DNA from: Devosia sp. LC5
GTDB taxonomy: Bacteria; Pseudomonadota; Alphaproteobacteria; Rhizobiales; Devosiaceae
Direction of reading: 5' to 3'
DNA length: 64,000 bases
NCBI RefSeq assembly: GCF_000735585.1
Contig: NZ_JNNO01000007.1
Coordinates: 54,178-118,177, forward strand
Part shown: positions 49,121-58,942 of the stretch, in pieces
How the letters are laid out: every line of letters starts with the position of its first letter
How positions within the stretch are numbered: the first letter of the stretch is position 1
Made by a program: the position numbers and the translations under genes
The notes under the pieces: generated by a model
The model's input: the letters and a program-made list of their open reading frames with translations, nothing else
Told to the model about the DNA's origin: nothing
Database searches by the model: none

Positions 49121-51523
49121 ATGGCCACCAGTCACCACCACGACGATCATGCCCACCACAACCACGATCACAGGAACGGAGCTGGCGACGCTTCAGCCGT
49201 TGATGTGACGGATGTCCGTGATCCTGTTTGCGGCATGCAGGTCGACCCCGCCACGGCCAAGCACAAGGCGACGTATCAAGGCACGACTTACTTCTTCTGC
49301 TCCGAAGGATGCCGGTCCAAGTTCACGGCGGATCCTGTCAGGTACACCGCAGCATCGGAGTCCGCGAAGATGCAGACGAGGTCGGAAATCGCCAAGGCTG
49401 CTCCCGCAGGCATGGTCTGGACCTGCCCCATGCACCCGGAGATCCGCCGCAACGAACCGGGTTCTTGCCCGATCTGCGGCATGGCGCTGGAGCCCGAACT
49501 GCCCACTGCCGATACCGGTCCAAGCCCCGAACTCCGCGACATGACCAGACGCTTCTGGATTGGCTCGGCCCTGGCGCTGCCCGTGTTTGTTCTCGAAATG
49601 TCGGCGCACCTGTTCGACCTCCACCATTGGATCGCGCCGCAGCCCTTGAACTGGATACAACTCGTTCTGGCGACACCGGTGGTGCTGTGGGCGGGCTGGC
49701 CGTTCTTCGAACGTGGCTGGGCATCCCTGCAGAACCGCAGCCTGAACATGTTCACCCTGATCGCCATGGGCATCGGGGTGGCGTGGCTCTACTCCATCGT
49801 CGCAACGTTGCTGCCTGGGATGTTCCCGGACTCGATGCGGGAGATGGACGGTGCCGTCCCGGTGTATTTCGAGGCCGCAGCCGTCATCACCGCCCTGGCT
49901 CTTCTGGGGCAGGTACTCGAGTTGCGGGCCCGGGAAAAAACGTCTGGGGCAATCCGATCCCTGCTGGACCTGACCCCCAAAACGGCACGCCGAGTAAGGG
50001 AGGATGGCATCGACGAGGAGGTGGAAGTTGATGTCATCGTTGTTGGGGACCGCCTGCGGGTGCGCCCGGGCGAGAAGATTCCCGTAGACGGAAGGGTGCT
50101 CGAAGGACGCAGCTCAGTCGATGAATCCATGGTCACCGGAGAGTCCATGCCGGTGACGAAGGAGGCCGGGTCGGCGCTGGTGGCGGGCACGATCAACCAG
50201 TCGGGCGGCCTTGTGGTGGAAGCCACGGGTGTGGGCCGCGACACCATGTTGTCCCGCATCGTTCAAATGGTGGCAGCCGCCCAGCGATCGAGAGCGCCGA
50301 TCCAGCGCCTCGCCGACCAGGTGTCCGGGTGGTTCGTGCCGTTGGTGATCATCATTGCCGTCCTGGCGTTCGTTGCCTGGATGGTGTGGGGGCCGGAACC
50401 GGTGTTTGCCCACGCCCTCGTGGCAGCGGTATCGGTGTTGATCATCGCCTGTCCATGTGCGCTCGGTCTTGCCACTCCCATGTCGATCATGGTCGGGGTG
50501 GGCAAGGGTGCCCAGCTCGGTCTGCTCGTCAAGAACGCCGAGGCCCTGGAGCGGCTGGAGAAGGTCGATACCTTGGTCGTCGACAAGACGGGTACCCTAA
50601 CTGAAGGCAAGCCGAAGGTTACCCATGTTCTGGCCGCCGGAGGATGGAGCGAAGACGATCTTCTGGCGGTGGCGGCAAGTCTGGAGCGTGCAAGCGAGCA
50701 CCCGCTCGGAGTCGCGATCGTGACTGCGGCGAACGAACGGAAGTTGATGCTCTCGGAACCCAATGACGTGGATTCCCCTGTGGGCAAGGGCCTGACCGGC
50801 ATCATCGACGGGCAGCGCGTCCTGATCGGCAGTGCCAAATACCTCGAGAGTGAGGGTGTGGCGTCGGCTGAATGGAAAGAACGGGCCGACCAGGTGCGTG
50901 GCGAAGGGGCAACCGTGGTTCTTGTGGCCGTGGACGGAGCGATGGCCGGCGCTTTGGGCATCGCCGATCCGATCCGGGCTACCACAGCCGAGGCGCTTGC
51001 TGAACTGCGGGCGCAGGGCATGCGGGTCGTCATGATGACTGGCGACAATACCGTGACGGCCGCGGCGGTCGCCCGCGAACTCGGAATCGCTGATGTCGAG
51101 GCCGATGTCCTGCCTGAACGCAAGAGCGAGGTTGTCGAACGGCTGCGGTCGGAGGGCAGGGTGGTCGCGATGGCAGGGGACGGCGTCAACGACGCACCGG
51201 CCCTCGCAGCAGCCGATGTGGGCATCGCCATGGGAACGGGCACGGACGTGGCAATGGAAAGCGCCGGAGTGACGCTCCTGAACGGCGACCTGCTCGGCAT
51301 CGCACGGGCAAGGAAGCTGTCCAGGGCCACCATGGGCAATATCCGGCAAAATCTCTTCCTTGCCTTCGTGTACAATGCTGCCGGCGTGCCCGTCGCCGCC
51401 GGGGTCCTCTATCCATTCTTCGGGCTGACGCTTTCGCCGGCCATCGCCGCCGCGGCCATGGCACTGTCGTCCGTCAGCGTGATCGGGAACTCTCTGCGCC
51501 TCCGTTCAGCTCGCATCGCATGA
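49121..51523 (+). CDS. copA: Cu(+)-exporting P1B-type ATPase with YHS and heavy-metal-binding domains
   Basis: An 800-residue inner-membrane pump, from the ATG at 49121 with AGGAG upstream. The N-terminus is histidine-rich ([13 protein letters not shown]), then a YHS domain ([10 protein letters not shown] near residue 34-43) and a [20 protein letters not shown] metal domain. Catalytic parts are the P1B-1 motif CPCALG, phosphorylation site [15 protein letters not shown] of the nucleotide domain and [10 protein letters not shown]. It exports Cu(I), possibly Ag(I), to the periplasm. It has no classical HMA domain, so the adjacent HMA protein may feed it. Confidence 0.95.
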   Translation: MATSHHHDDHAHHNHDHRNGAGDASAVDVTDVRDPVCGMQVDPATAKHKATYQGTTYFFCSEGCRSKFTADPVRYTAASESAKMQTRSEIAKAAPAGMVWTCPMHPEIRRNEPGSCPICGMALEPELPTADTGPSPELRDMTRRFWIGSALALPVFVLEMSAHLFDLHHWIAPQPLNWIQLVLATPVVLWAGWPFFERGWASLQNRSLNMFTLIAMGIGVAWLYSIVATLLPGMFPDSMREMDGAVPVYFEAAAVITALALLGQVLELRAREKTSGAIRSLLDLTPKTARRVREDGIDEEVEVDVIVVGDRLRVRPGEKIPVDGRVLEGRSSVDESMVTGESMPVTKEAGSALVAGTINQSGGLVVEATGVGRDTMLSRIVQMVAAAQRSRAPIQRLADQVSGWFVPLVIIIAVLAFVAWMVWGPEPVFAHALVAAVSVLIIACPCALGLATPMSIMVGVGKGAQLGLLVKNAEALERLEKVDTLVVDKTGTLTEGKPKVTHVLAAGGWSEDDLLAVAASLERASEHPLGVAIVTAANERKLMLSEPNDVDSPVGKGLTGIIDGQRVLIGSAKYLESEGVASAEWKERADQVRGEGATVVLVAVDGAMAGALGIADPIRATTAEALAELRAQGMRVVMMTGDNTVTAAAVARELGIADVEADVLPERKSEVVERLRSEGRVVAMAGDGVNDAPALAAADVGIAMGTGTDVAMESAGVTLLNGDLLGIARARKLSRATMGNIRQNLFLAFVYNAAGVPVAAGVLYPFFGLTLSPAIAAAAMALSSVSVIGNSLRLRSARIA

Positions 51524-51633
51524 CCCGTCGAGCTCTTCAACGCAGGCGATTCCTGCAACCGGCACGTGCCGGAACGGGTTTGGGTGCCATGGAACGCTCC
51601 GCAGCATCGCCAGTGACGAGAACGAGGATCCGC

Positions 51634-51960
51634 ATGATCCTCGCAGTTCTTGTCGCGGTCGTATCCAGCATGTCCTTGCACCATGGGGCCATGGCACGAA
51701 CCAGTGGCGTCGAACATGCCGTGAGCGACGTAAACCATCATGCGGATGTCGAATGCGAGGCTCACTGCGACAGTGATCCGCATTCTATGCCGGTGTGCTG
51801 CGGTATGGGTCTCTGCCTTGGCGGAATGCCGGCGGCACCCAGTGCGACGCTTCCCGTCCTGCGGACCGTCGACCGCTTAGCCGATGTGACGGAGCCCGCT
51901 CCACATCGGGTGATTGTACGAATAGATCGACCGCCGAAGGGTTTCCGCACGGACGCTTGA
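51634..51960 (+). CDS. Exported His/Cys-rich hypothetical protein
   Basis: A 108-residue protein starting MILAVLVAVVSSMSLHHGAM at the ATG with GAGG upstream; longer forms reach back to the copper ATPase stop. The mature part is rich in His, Cys and Met (VECEAHCDSDPHSMP, then VCCGMGLCLGG), which suggests copper binding in the periplasm. It is placed between the copper ATPase and a DUF305 gene. No named family comes to mind. Confidence 0.55.
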   Translation: MILAVLVAVVSSMSLHHGAMARTSGVEHAVSDVNHHADVECEAHCDSDPHSMPVCCGMGLCLGGMPAAPSATLPVLRTVDRLADVTEPAPHRVIVRIDRPPKGFRTDA

Positions 51961-51991
51961 ACCAATTCTTCAACCCAACGGAAATTCGAAA

Positions 51992-52456
51992 ATGAACATC
52001 TTCAAGACTGCACTGCTCGCCTCCGTCGTTCTTGCCGGGACCTCTTCGCTCGTTTCCGCCCAGGATGCGATGCCGGGTCACGACATGTCCGCCATGGGCG
52101 GCGACAGTGCCATGGCTGCCGACCTGCCGGAAATCTGCAAGAGTGCCGAAGGCATGTCGGGAGATATGTCGATGGACATGTCCCACGAGATGGACGAGGC
52201 CCATACCGACCTGATGGCGGGCATGGACGAGACCAACAAGCAGATGATGGACGCGATGATGATTGAGGACATCGACGTGGCATTCGTCTGCGGAATGATC
52301 CCCCACCATATAGGCGCGATCAACATGGCCAAGGCCGAGCTGGAACACGGCGATAACGAATGGGCCAAGGAAATGGCGCAGAAGGTTATCGACGCCCAGG
52401 AGCAGGAGATCGCCGAAATGGTCTCCTGGCTCGAAGGTGAAGGCGCCAACGAGTAA
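51992..52456 (+). CDS. DUF305 (CopM-like) periplasmic protein
   Basis: A 154-residue exported protein with signal peptide (SLVSAQ cleavage) and extremely Met-rich N-terminal half (MPGHDMSAMGGDSAM, then MSGDMSMDMSHEM). The DUF305 signature VCGMIPHHIGAINMAKAELEHG follows, then a helical tail. Such proteins bind Cu(I)/Ag(I) in the periplasm and protect against copper. Length and domain are intact. It is probably in one transcript with the copper ATPase. Confidence 0.88.
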   Translation: MNIFKTALLASVVLAGTSSLVSAQDAMPGHDMSAMGGDSAMAADLPEICKSAEGMSGDMSMDMSHEMDEAHTDLMAGMDETNKQMMDAMMIEDIDVAFVCGMIPHHIGAINMAKAELEHGDNEWAKEMAQKVIDAQEQEIAEMVSWLEGEGANE

Positions 52457-52554
52457 GCAGGTACAAGGAAGCGCACCACGGTGCGCTTCCACTTCTCAGG
52501 GTCGCTTAAGCAGACGGCAACGCTCCGCTGCTAAAAGGTCTGCCGGAGGCAGGC

Positions 52555-52899
52555 ATGCTCAACAAGATCAAGACGGAACTGAGCGAACTGCTGTTCCTCA
52601 GCAGGGACGCATTGCACATCCACATCGGCCTGGGCATCTATGTTGCCGCCATGCTGGTGTTGCGGCGAGGACCGGCCAGCATCGTGCCGTGGCTGGTTGT
52701 TCTTGCCTTCGAACTCGGGAACGAATTCCTCGACGCTTTCCATCACAGCCCGCCCGATATCGATATCACCGGTGCGTTCAAGGACATCGGCAACACGATG
52801 TTATGGCCGACGGTCGTGCTCCTGATAGCCCGTCGGCTTGCCAGGCAAACAGGCGGCCGAACTGCGGAGTTGCAGCCTTCAAGCGCCGGTGACCCGTGA
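52555..52899 (+). CDS. Small membrane protein, function unknown
   Basis: A 114-residue protein (MLNKIKTELSELLFLSRDAL) with GGAGGCAGGC upstream of the ATG. Three hydrophobic segments (HIHIGLGIYVAAMLVL, ASIVPWLVVLAFELGNEFLDAF, MLWPTVVLLIARRLA) suggest an integral membrane protein. The pattern ELGNEFLDAFHH is reminiscent of VanZ-like or other small membrane folds, but not enough to name it. It closes the + strand copper gene group. Confidence 0.6.
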   Translation: MLNKIKTELSELLFLSRDALHIHIGLGIYVAAMLVLRRGPASIVPWLVVLAFELGNEFLDAFHHSPPDIDITGAFKDIGNTMLWPTVVLLIARRLARQTGGRTAELQPSSAGDP

Positions 52900-52957
52900 T
52901 ATTCCAATTGCCTGCCGTGCATGACTGCTGCCTTGGACAGAGTCTACGGACGAGGAG

Positions 52958-53368
52958 CTACTCCCCGTCGGCTTGTGATTTGGCTCGTTGGTAGTCCGTT
53001 TGGCGTTCCGGCCAGGTACCCTTGATATAGTCGAGCACCGACCTGATTTCATCGTCCGTCATGGTGTCAGCGAAGGCCGGCATGTCGGTTTCGTAGCCCG
53101 GCACGATCGATGCGAGACCTTCCTTGATGATCCGGAACAGCTGCCGGTCGGAGTGATGCCAGGTGTGGCCGGTTTCGTCATGGGGAGGGGCCGGAAGACG
53201 GCCATTCGGCAGGCGGGCCATCCAGTCCGGTTGCCCCTCGAGGTCAACCCCGTGGCAACTGGCGCACTGCTCCAGATACAACTCTCGCCCGTCGAGTTCC
53301 TGGCCCTGTGTGCAGGTCAACAGCGCTGCCAGGGTACAGATTGACGCTAGGGGGCGAACGAAGACCAC
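52958..53368 (-). CDS. Cytochrome c (class I, monoheme)
   Basis: A 136-residue exported protein from a GTG with GGGGGAAGG upstream. The signal peptide is short (LASICTLAALLTCTQGQ). The heme motif is YLEQCASCHGVDLEGQ, with the axial methionine probably in ETDMPAFADTMTDDEI, so a standard c-type fold. It overlaps the end of the BNR-repeat gene by 22 bases and is co-transcribed. It may be an electron carrier for periplasmic copper oxidation; this is inference. Confidence 0.88.
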   Translation of the reverse strand: MVFVRPLASICTLAALLTCTQGQELDGRELYLEQCASCHGVDLEGQPDWMARLPNGRLPAPPHDETGHTWHHSDRQLFRIIKEGLASIVPGYETDMPAFADTMTDDEIRSVLDYIKGTWPERQTDYQRAKSQADGE

Positions 53369-54183
53369 GACCTTCCCCCGTCCATGCTGGAGATGACCTG
53401 ACTTTCAGCGGTTACCGCCACCAGATGTTCCTGATCATCCGGATCGAAGGCCATGTGAAGCACCACCGTGTTCTTCATCTCTCCAACGGGAACAAGTTCG
53501 GAAGTATCGTTCAGCGCTAGAAATCCGGTCCCGGGAACGAATGCATGCAAACCGCCATCGGAGGCGACTTCCACCGCCGTCACGGGGGCGCCCTCAGCAA
53601 CAGGCGACCAGGTTTTGCCGAAGTCGACGCTTTGGTGAAGGCCCGTCGTGGTGGCGGCGTAGACATGCCCCGGCTCGTCCGCGGCGGCAGCCAGATCAAT
53701 GAGCTCGGACGGGCCGGAGCCCGCCAGCGCCCAGGTGCGGCCTCCATCGCGGCTAACCTGCACACCGCCATACGAGCCGTAAAGGGTATCGGGGTCCGCA
53801 GGGCTGACGGTCATTGCGTGGAAGTCGACCGGTCCGCCGACACCATCGGAAAGGTGCGACCATTCCGCTCCGGCTCCGGACGTGCCTATGACCCCGGTGT
53901 TGCCGCCGCTGCCCGGATGACCGCTGGCATAGAGTCGTCCGTCCGTTCCGGAAGTGAACCCCATGAAATCATCTGCCGCAGCCGAAATCATGGTGGCCAT
54001 GCCAGTCCGGTTTACCGCATAGAGACCGAAATGGGTTGCAAGCAGCACATCATCGGATCCGGCGGGCAGCACGACGCCATGGATGTGAGACAGCTCTCCC
54101 GCCGGAAGAGGGGCGGTGTGTTCGGTGGCACCTGCCGCAAGGATGGGAAGTAGCCATAGGGCGGCGGTCAGCTCGGATTTCAT
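53347..54183 (-). CDS. BNR/sialidase-like repeat exported protein
   Basis: A 278-residue exported protein starting MKSELTAALWLLPILAAGATEH. BNR-type Asp-box repeats are visible in VQVSRDGGRTWALAG, LHQSVDFGKTWSPVA and VISSMDGGRSWSS, which builds a beta-propeller like that of sialidases and plant photosystem assembly factors. Copies occur in copper islands next to cytochromes; the biochemical role is not known. No catalytic aspartate/tyrosine set of true sialidases is recognisable. Confidence 0.8.
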   Translation of the reverse strand: MKSELTAALWLLPILAAGATEHTAPLPAGELSHIHGVVLPAGSDDVLLATHFGLYAVNRTGMATMISAAADDFMGFTSGTDGRLYASGHPGSGGNTGVIGTSGAGAEWSHLSDGVGGPVDFHAMTVSPADPDTLYGSYGGVQVSRDGGRTWALAGSGPSELIDLAAAADEPGHVYAATTTGLHQSVDFGKTWSPVAEGAPVTAVEVASDGGLHAFVPGTGFLALNDTSELVPVGEMKNTVVLHMAFDPDDQEHLVAVTAESQVISSMDGGRSWSSFAP

Positions 54184-54304
54184 GGTTCGATCCCGTATTG
54201 TTGGCGGCAGTGAAAACATCAGCGCTCGACATTGGTCGACGGGCATGTGGTGATCCGGCCCGAGCCTTGTAAGAGGAAGGCAGGCTCATCGCCTGCCGAT
54301 GGTT

Positions 54305-54505
54305 TCATGCCTGCAGCTGGCCGGTGTAGCCAGCTTCGGTGATTGCCTCCGCGAACGCTTCCGCCGGCTTCTGGCTGCTGATGTCCACCTTGCGCGCGGG
54401 GAGATCGATCTTCACCTCGGCTGCGGCATCCACGCCTTTCACGGCCTTCTCGATCGTGGAGACGCAGTGGCCGCAGGTCATGTCGTTGACTTGGAAATTG
54501 TACAT
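54305..54505 (-). CDS. copZ: CopZ-like copper chaperone
   Basis: A 66-residue HMA protein starting MYNFQVNDMTCGHCVSTIEKAV after AAGGAG. The Cu(I)-binding C-x-x-C lies in MTCGHC and the fold is completed by VKIDLPARKVDISSQ. It shuttles Cu(I) in the cytoplasm to the ATPase and to CueR. A CueR-type promoter stands directly upstream (54537-54567). The longer in-frame start would read through the promoter and is unlikely. Confidence 0.92.
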   Translation of the reverse strand: MYNFQVNDMTCGHCVSTIEKAVKGVDAAAEVKIDLPARKVDISSQKPAEAFAEAITEAGYTGQLQA

Positions 54506-54536
54506 ATCAGAACTCCTTCGTTTCGGTGATTGCCCC

Positions 54537-54567
54537 AATGTGGGGCTTCCAACGGAGGGAAGGTCAA
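54537..54567 (-). promoter_or_regulatory. CueR-type promoter of copZ
   Basis: On the minus strand TTGACC and CACATT are 19 bp apart, and the spacer begins with the dyad ACCTTCC...GGAAGC. The same box precedes copA at 58118-58148, with only three to four differences in the dyad. Confidence 0.8.
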
Positions 54568-54673
54568 GGGTGAAGATACATTTTTTTGAAAGGGTCGCTG
54601 GAGGCAGCGACGTGACGGTCCAACCTGGTGCCAGCGTGCTCGGCAACCATCATTCGTTTCGGGCAATGCGTGC

Positions 54674-54817
54674 TCAGAGATTGCCCGTGCCGGCAAAGGC
54701 CGCGGCCATAGCCCTCGCCAACAAAATGGCGATTATCGGTCCCGAGACCAACGCGGATGCGATCAGGATCACGACCAGGACGACTGTAGGCAGGGGCTTG
54801 GAACGGGTAAATCTCAT
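54674..54817 (-). CDS. Small membrane protein (47 residues)
   Basis: From an ATG with AGGA seven bases upstream the frame reads MRFTRSKPLPTVVLVVILIA, followed by SALVSGPIIAILLARAMAAA, to a stop after 47 codons. One long hydrophobic segment with basic N-terminus suggests a single-pass inner-membrane peptide. It lies between the VOC remnant and the CopZ promoter. Size makes the call uncertain, but the codon use and ribosome binding site are good. Confidence 0.5.
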   Translation of the reverse strand: MRFTRSKPLPTVVLVVILIASALVSGPIIAILLARAMAAAFAGTGNL

Positions 54818-54832
54818 CCGTCATCCTAACCC

Positions 54833-55077
54833 GGGGGAGGTGACAGCCAACTGACGGAGAGCACCACCTGGCAGAACCTGCTCCGTCAGGCTGGCGCCTC
54901 GTTTGAAGAGCAGCAAAACCATTGCGGCGCCGGCGTTGGATGCCGCGACGCGCCGTCCCGGTGCAATGTCAGGAACCCGAACACGAGGCTGTAGAACTCA
55001 ACGGCCACGTCCAGATCATCGACGTTGATGGTGGTCTCGATCAACCGATTGACCTTGGGTGCGACCCGCTCAGGCAT
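54833..55077 (-). pseudogene. Glyoxalase/VOC-family protein, frameshifted fragment
   Basis: The start MPERVAPKVNRLIETTINVDDLDVAVEFY and FGFLTLHRDG is a vicinal-oxygen-chelate N-terminus. It then continues in another frame as RVAASNAGAAMVLLLFKRGA, ending soon after. A one-base change in CGGGACGGCG and loss of the C-terminal half make it inactive. It overlaps the 3' end of the cueR frame by eight bases, so it would have been downstream in that operon. Confidence 0.65.
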
Positions 55078-55531
55078 GGCTGCGGTCCGGAGCTACATCG
55101 GTCACTCCGAAGCGCGGCCGGCGCCTCTTGACCGATGTAGGGGCGGCTTGGGCGAAGCCTTCGATGATGGGGCAGTCCGGGCGACCGTCGCCATGACAGT
55201 TGTCTGCCAGGTGCCGAAGGGTGTCGCTCATCGCCTTGAGCGCCTTGGCCTTCTCGTCCAGCACGCGGATGTGCTCCAGTGCAATGGACTTGACGTCGGC
55301 ACTGGCACGGGAGCGGTCCCGCCATAGTGCCAGCAGGTCCCCCATCTGCTCCACGGAGAAGCCCAGATCCCGGGCCCGGCTGATGAACCGGAGTCCGTGC
55401 ACCTCGTTGTCGGAGTAGACGCGATAGCCGGATTCGGTCCGGAGCGGGGCCTAGATCAATCCGATGGATTCATAGTAGCGGATCATCTTGGTCGACACGC
55501 CGCTGGCCTTGGATGCTTCACCGATGTTCAT
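55070..55531 (-). pseudogene. cueR: CueR-type copper regulator with in-frame TAG
   Basis: The frame begins [20 protein letters not shown] and ESIGLI, then has TAG at codon 27 (55453-55451), and continues without shift as APLRTESGYRVYSDNE, the MerR wing and long helix, to the copper loop C-HGDGRPD-C near the end. Everything else is intact: the two cysteines with seven residues between them and the helix-turn-helix. Either the gene is dead, the stop is suppressed, or GTG/ATG restarts give a truncated protein lacking helix 1. Its ATG overlaps the copA stop. Confidence 0.8.
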
Positions 55532-58086
55532 GATGCTGATTCCACAAGTTTGAGGGAGGTGGAGGCCTGCACGGAGCGGACCTCGGATTGATCGACAGGC
55601 GCCGCGAAGCCGCGCAGGCGCAGGGCGTTTCCGAGCACGAAGACGCTGCTCAGGGCCATGGCGCCGGCGGCCAGCACCGGCGACAGCAGGGTGCCGTTCA
55701 GCGGGTAGAGCACGCCTGCCGCAACGGGGATGAGGATCACATTGTAGCCGAACGCCCAGAAGAGGTTCTGCTTGATGTTTCCGATCGTCGCCTTCGACAG
55801 GGCGATTGCATTGGCAACCCCGCGCAGGTCTCCCGACATCAGCACCACGTCGGCGCTTTCGATGGCGATATCCGTTCCGGTCCCCACCGCCAAACCCACG
55901 TCGGCTTCCGCCAGGGCAGGGGCGTCGTTGATTCCGTCGCCAACGAAAGCCACGGTGCGACCACCCGCCTTGAGGTGCTTGATCGCGTCCACCTTGCCTT
56001 CCGGCAGGACTTCGGCCACGACTTCGTCGATGCCCAGGCGCTTGGCCACGGCTTGTGCCGTGCGGGCATTGTCGCCGGTGATCATGGCGACCTTCAGGCC
56101 AAGCGCATGCAGCGCCTTGATGGCCTCGGCGGAGGTCTCCTTCACCGGGTCCGAGACCGCGATGATGGCGGCGAGCTGGCCGTCGATGGCTGCATATAGC
56201 GGTGTCTTGCCCTCGTCGCCGAGGCGAGCCGCTGTTGCCGAGAAGGCTGCCGTATCAAGGCCTGCCTTGGTCATGGCCCTGTCCGCACCGACAAGAACGA
56301 TCCTGCCGTTTACGGTTCCCGTCACGCCGAAGCCGGGTTCCGCCGAGAAGCCCTGGACCGCATCAGTCTTCAGGCCTTCTTTTCTCGCCGCAGACACAAT
56401 GGCCTCCGCGATCGGGTGCTCCGAACGGGCCTCGACGGCGGCAACGAGGCCGAGGACATCTTCTCGCTTGAACCCCGTGGTGACCTCGATATCGGTCAAC
56501 TCGGGCTTCCCCTTGGTGAGCGTCCCGGTCTTGTCCAGGGCGACGACCTGCGCGGAACGGAGGGTTTGCAGCGCCTCGCCCTTGCGGAAGAGGATGCCGA
56601 GCTCGGCGGCACGACCGGTGCCGACCATGATCGACGTCGGTGTCGCCAAACCCATGGCGCAGGGGCAGGCGATGATCAGCACCGCCACCGCATTCACCAG
56701 GGCGAACGTCAAGGCTGGGGACGGCCCGAATACCGCCCACACGGCAAACGTCAGCAGGGCAGCTGCAATCACCGCCGGTACGAACCAGGCGGTCACCTTG
56801 TCTACCAGGGCCTGGATCGGCAGCTTGGAGCCTTGCGCGGCTTCGACCATGCGGATGATCTGGGCCAGGACCGTGTCTGCACCAACCTTGGTGGCGGTGA
56901 AGCTGAAGGCCCCCGTGCGGTTGATCGTGCCGCCGACAACATCCGCCCCGGCTGACTTGCGGACCGGGACCGGTTCACCCGTGATCATCGATTCGTCGAC
57001 ATAGGAATCGCCTTCGATGACGCTGCCGTCGACAGGGATGCGGTCCCCGGGACGGATCTCCACGATGTCGCCAGCAATTACGGTCTCGAGCGGCACCTCA
57101 ACGGCAACGCCGTCCCGGACAACGCTGGCCGTCTTCGGTTGCAAGCCGACCAAGCGCTTGATCGCCTGGCTCGTGCGACCCTTGGCCCGGGCCTCGAGGA
57201 AGCGTCCGAGCAGGATCAGCGTCACGATCACCGCAGCAGCTTCGTAGTAGACGTTTGCCGTTCCCGCGGGCAGGACGCCGGGCAGGAAGGTGGCCACGAC
57301 AGAGTATGCCCATGCCGCACTGGTCCCGAGCACCACCAGGGAATTCATGTCGGGAGTCAACCGAACAAGGTTCGGGATGCCCTTGCGGAAGAAGCGCAGG
57401 CCGGGCCCGAACAGAACGGCCGTCGCGAGCGCAAACTGGATGTAGAGACTATTGGAATGCCCCAGATCCATCATGACCCAGTCGTGGATGGCCGGGATGA
57501 GGTGCGATCCCATCTCCATGATGAAGAGAGGCACCGTCAGCACGGCGGCAACGGACAGCGCATTGCGCAGGTGCAGGATTTCGGCTGCACGGCGATCCTC
57601 TGGCTCTCCGCCATCGGCGACCTGAGCCTGCCGGACGATTTCATATCCGCTCGAGCGAACGGCCTCTTCCAGTCGAACCCGCGCTACGCCGCCGGAGGGA
57701 AAGGTGACGATGGCCTTCTCGGTCGCCAGGTTCACCGACGCCGAGGAGACGCCCGGCACGCTGGCAAGGGCCTTCTCAATCCGGGACACGCAGGAGGCGC
57801 AGGTCATGCCTTCGATCTGCAGTTCGGCTGTTTCCTGGCGGGTGGCATAGCCCGCCTTTTCGATGGCAGCGACAACGGCTTGCGGATCGGGTGCCCCGCT
57901 GAAGCTGACGGTTGCTTTTTCGGTCGCGAGATTGACGTTGGCCGACTCCACGCCGGGGACGACGCGGATAGCTTTTTCCACCCGGGCAACGCACGACGCA
58001 CAGGTCATGCCCTCGACCTGGAAGTCCAACGTCGCCACTGAGGCGTCGACGCCGGTCGGCCTCTGAAGATCGATTGCGAGAGACAT
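55528..58086 (-). CDS. copA: Cu(+)-exporting P1B-type ATPase with two HMA domains
   Basis: An 852-residue pump starting [14 protein letters not shown] at 58086, with GGAAGGA upstream. Two N-terminal HMA domains carry GMTCASC (C29/C32 and C96/C99). Catalytic features are CPCAMG in the membrane (P1B-1 type), [15 protein letters not shown] and [10 protein letters not shown]. It removes Cu(I) from the cytoplasm. It is the first gene of a CueR-type operon, followed by cueR itself. Unlike the other copper ATPase in this window it has classical HMA domains and no YHS domain. Confidence 0.96.
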   Translation of the reverse strand: MSLAIDLQRPTGVDASVATLDFQVEGMTCASCVARVEKAIRVVPGVESANVNLATEKATVSFSGAPDPQAVVAAIEKAGYATRQETAELQIEGMTCASCVSRIEKALASVPGVSSASVNLATEKAIVTFPSGGVARVRLEEAVRSSGYEIVRQAQVADGGEPEDRRAAEILHLRNALSVAAVLTVPLFIMEMGSHLIPAIHDWVMMDLGHSNSLYIQFALATAVLFGPGLRFFRKGIPNLVRLTPDMNSLVVLGTSAAWAYSVVATFLPGVLPAGTANVYYEAAAVIVTLILLGRFLEARAKGRTSQAIKRLVGLQPKTASVVRDGVAVEVPLETVIAGDIVEIRPGDRIPVDGSVIEGDSYVDESMITGEPVPVRKSAGADVVGGTINRTGAFSFTATKVGADTVLAQIIRMVEAAQGSKLPIQALVDKVTAWFVPAVIAAALLTFAVWAVFGPSPALTFALVNAVAVLIIACPCAMGLATPTSIMVGTGRAAELGILFRKGEALQTLRSAQVVALDKTGTLTKGKPELTDIEVTTGFKREDVLGLVAAVEARSEHPIAEAIVSAARKEGLKTDAVQGFSAEPGFGVTGTVNGRIVLVGADRAMTKAGLDTAAFSATAARLGDEGKTPLYAAIDGQLAAIIAVSDPVKETSAEAIKALHALGLKVAMITGDNARTAQAVAKRLGIDEVVAEVLPEGKVDAIKHLKAGGRTVAFVGDGINDAPALAEADVGLAVGTGTDIAIESADVVLMSGDLRGVANAIALSKATIGNIKQNLFWAFGYNVILIPVAAGVLYPLNGTLLSPVLAAGAMALSSVFVLGNALRLRGFAAPVDQSEVRSVQASTSLKLVESAS

Positions 58087-58117
58087 TTCAAACAGTCCTT
58101 CCGATTGACTGCCGAGA

Positions 58118-58148
58118 TAGGTAACGCTTCCAACGATGGGAAGGTCAA
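58118..58148 (-). promoter_or_regulatory. CueR-type promoter of copA
   Basis: On the minus strand TTGACC and TACCTA are separated by 19 bp; the spacer holds ACCTTCCCATCG-TTGGAAGC-type dyad sequence. It is located ~40 bp upstream of the copA start and next to the truncated MFS gene. Confidence 0.8.
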
Positions 58149-58174
58149 GGGCTGTTTCAATGGGATTCATTCAA

Positions 58175-58906
58175 GTCGAAACCTCATGGCTCAGCTGGCC
58201 ATGGCCTTTCCTGATCAACGTTCCGCTCGGGCTCGTCGTCTTCGCGCTGGCACCAACGGTCATCCGCTACGTCGCCCCGGTGCGGGGCCGCATCGACTGG
58301 ATGGGTGCGCTGACGGTAACGGCATCGCTGGTCACCGCAGTCTATGCCATCGTCACGACGGTACCGGGCCAGTGGACCTCGCCGCAGACGCTGCTGCTGG
58401 GCGCCGCAGTTGCCCTGCTGGTGCTGTTTCTCGTTCTGCAGGTTATCTCCCGTGAGTCGCTGCTGCCGTTACGGATCCTCGCTGCACCGAACCTCGCTGT
58501 GGGCAACCTGCTGATGGCGTTGCTGGGTGCCGCGTGGATACGCCTGTGGTTCTACCTCAACCTCTACCTGCAGCAGACGCTTGGGCTTTCCGCCCTGTAC
58601 AGCGGACTGGCGCTGCTGCCGATGACGCTGACGATCATGGTCGTCATGGTGGGCTTGTCCGGCAAGCTGGTTGCTCGGTTCGGGATCGAGGCCAACATCC
58701 TCATCGGCTTGCTCGCGATGGCCGGCTCGCTGCTGCTGTTTTCGCGTGTTCCGGAAGGCGGCAGTTTCGTTGTCGACGTTCTGCCCGCCTCGCTGCTCGG
58801 TGCGCTGGGCATGGCGCTCGCCTATATCCCGATCACTATGTCGGCGCTCTTGGAGCACTCGTCTTGCTCCGCGGAGCGCCCGCGACGGGAAGTGCCGGTA
58901 GGCTGA
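58175..58906 (+). pseudogene. MFS (DHA2-type) transporter, internal fragment
   Basis: From about 58185 the frame reads SWPWPFLINVPLGLVVFALA, the loop and helix that normally lie in the middle of 14-helix DHA2 exporters, and continues through about seven more hydrophobic segments. It ends after PITMSALLEHSS, where the family would go on, in unrelated residues. Both ends are therefore missing. It abuts the copA promoter, which marks the edge of an inserted copper block. Confidence 0.8.
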
Positions 58907-58942
58907 TGATCTTGGCCCGGCATATGGCCGGGCCTTACCAGC

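Noticed and set aside
51559..51572. 14-bp palindrome CCGGCACGTGCCGG after the copper ATPase
   Set aside because: With no free loop it is a poor hairpin, and no T-tract follows; probably chance in GC-rich DNA.
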